A stretch of DNA of 54,367 nt from assembly GCA_938020445.1 (NCBI GenBank), contig CALIIC010000064.1, forward strand, positions 1 to 54,367. Direction: 5' to 3'. The translations under genes and the position numbers were made by a program. Shown piece by piece: positions 54,334-54,367 of the stretch; positions within the stretch are counted from its first letter, which is position 1; the number at the start of each line of letters is the position of its first letter. The notes under the pieces were generated by a model. That model was not told the origin of the DNA. It was given only the letters and a program-made list of their open reading frames with translations, and searched no databases. This stretch comes from an uncultured Flavobacteriaceae bacterium (GTDB lineage Bacteria; Bacteroidota; Bacteroidia; Flavobacteriales; Flavobacteriaceae).

Positions 54334-54367
54334 TTAATGCTTATTGTATTCCAGTATATAATTCAGC

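Overview
The window looks like a chromosomal segment of a marine-type member of the Flavobacteriaceae (Bacteroidota). Several family markers point there: a GYDIA-type GHMP kinase next to HMG-CoA reductase, an HYC_CC_PP-type small protein, an MG2-plus-plug surface protein, DPP IV beside a POT transporter, an lptC/TPR/CNNM cluster, and promoters of the TAnnTTTG class with almost no Shine-Dalgarno sequences. No rRNA, tRNA, CRISPR array, insertion sequence or phage gene was seen.

Layout. 1-3.5 kb: a TPR-like protein, secG and groES-groEL, with strong terminators after secG and groEL. 3.5-6.7 kb: a large MG2/plug surface protein and a small gene pair whose second member is a retropepsin-like aspartic peptidase. 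6.8-13.7 kb (minus strand): a metal-handling region with an HYC_CC_PP protein, an HMA-MauE membrane fusion, a TonB-dependent receptor, a periplasmic HMA protein, a PepSY membrane protein, an outer-membrane barrel and a DUF3179 lipoprotein. 13.8-22.3 kb (minus strand): accessory genes. They include a markedly AT-rich block (serine hydrolase, GIN-domain protein, AraC regulator) and an operon (cytochrome c, DUF1772, membrane protein, NAD(P)-binding protein, and a 55-residue glycine-zipper protein found by direct reading). A second AraC-type regulator lies upstream of that operon, with a 21-bp-period direct repeat that looks like its operator.

22.8-31.8 kb (plus strand): a secreted lipoprotein, a GAF/free-Met-sulfoxide reductase-like protein, purH, and the rod-shape operon mreB-mreC-mreD-mrdA-rodA. 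31.9-36 kb: a membrane-anchored endonuclease, msrB-msrA and a C-terminal processing protease. 36.2-41.2 kb: surE, a small membrane protein, lpxB, an NlpC/P60 lipoprotein and a comEC-like gene. 41.2-44.9 kb: a DPP IV peptidase plus peptide transporter pair. 45-47.3 kb: HMG-CoA reductase plus GYDIA kinase (mevalonate route). 47.3-54.3 kb (minus strand): a PpiD-like chaperone, then an operon of outer-membrane protein, TPR protein, lptC, small membrane protein and CNNM/CBS protein.

The most unusual signals are in the DNA rather than in the protein families. A perfect 15-bp hairpin followed by nine T lies inside the signal-peptide codons of lptC and looks like a built-in terminator or attenuator. 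Two further intrinsic terminators of minus-strand genes are embedded in the 3' coding ends of their convergent neighbours (comEC and the GYDIA kinase). All statements come from reading the sequence by eye; no database search was possible.
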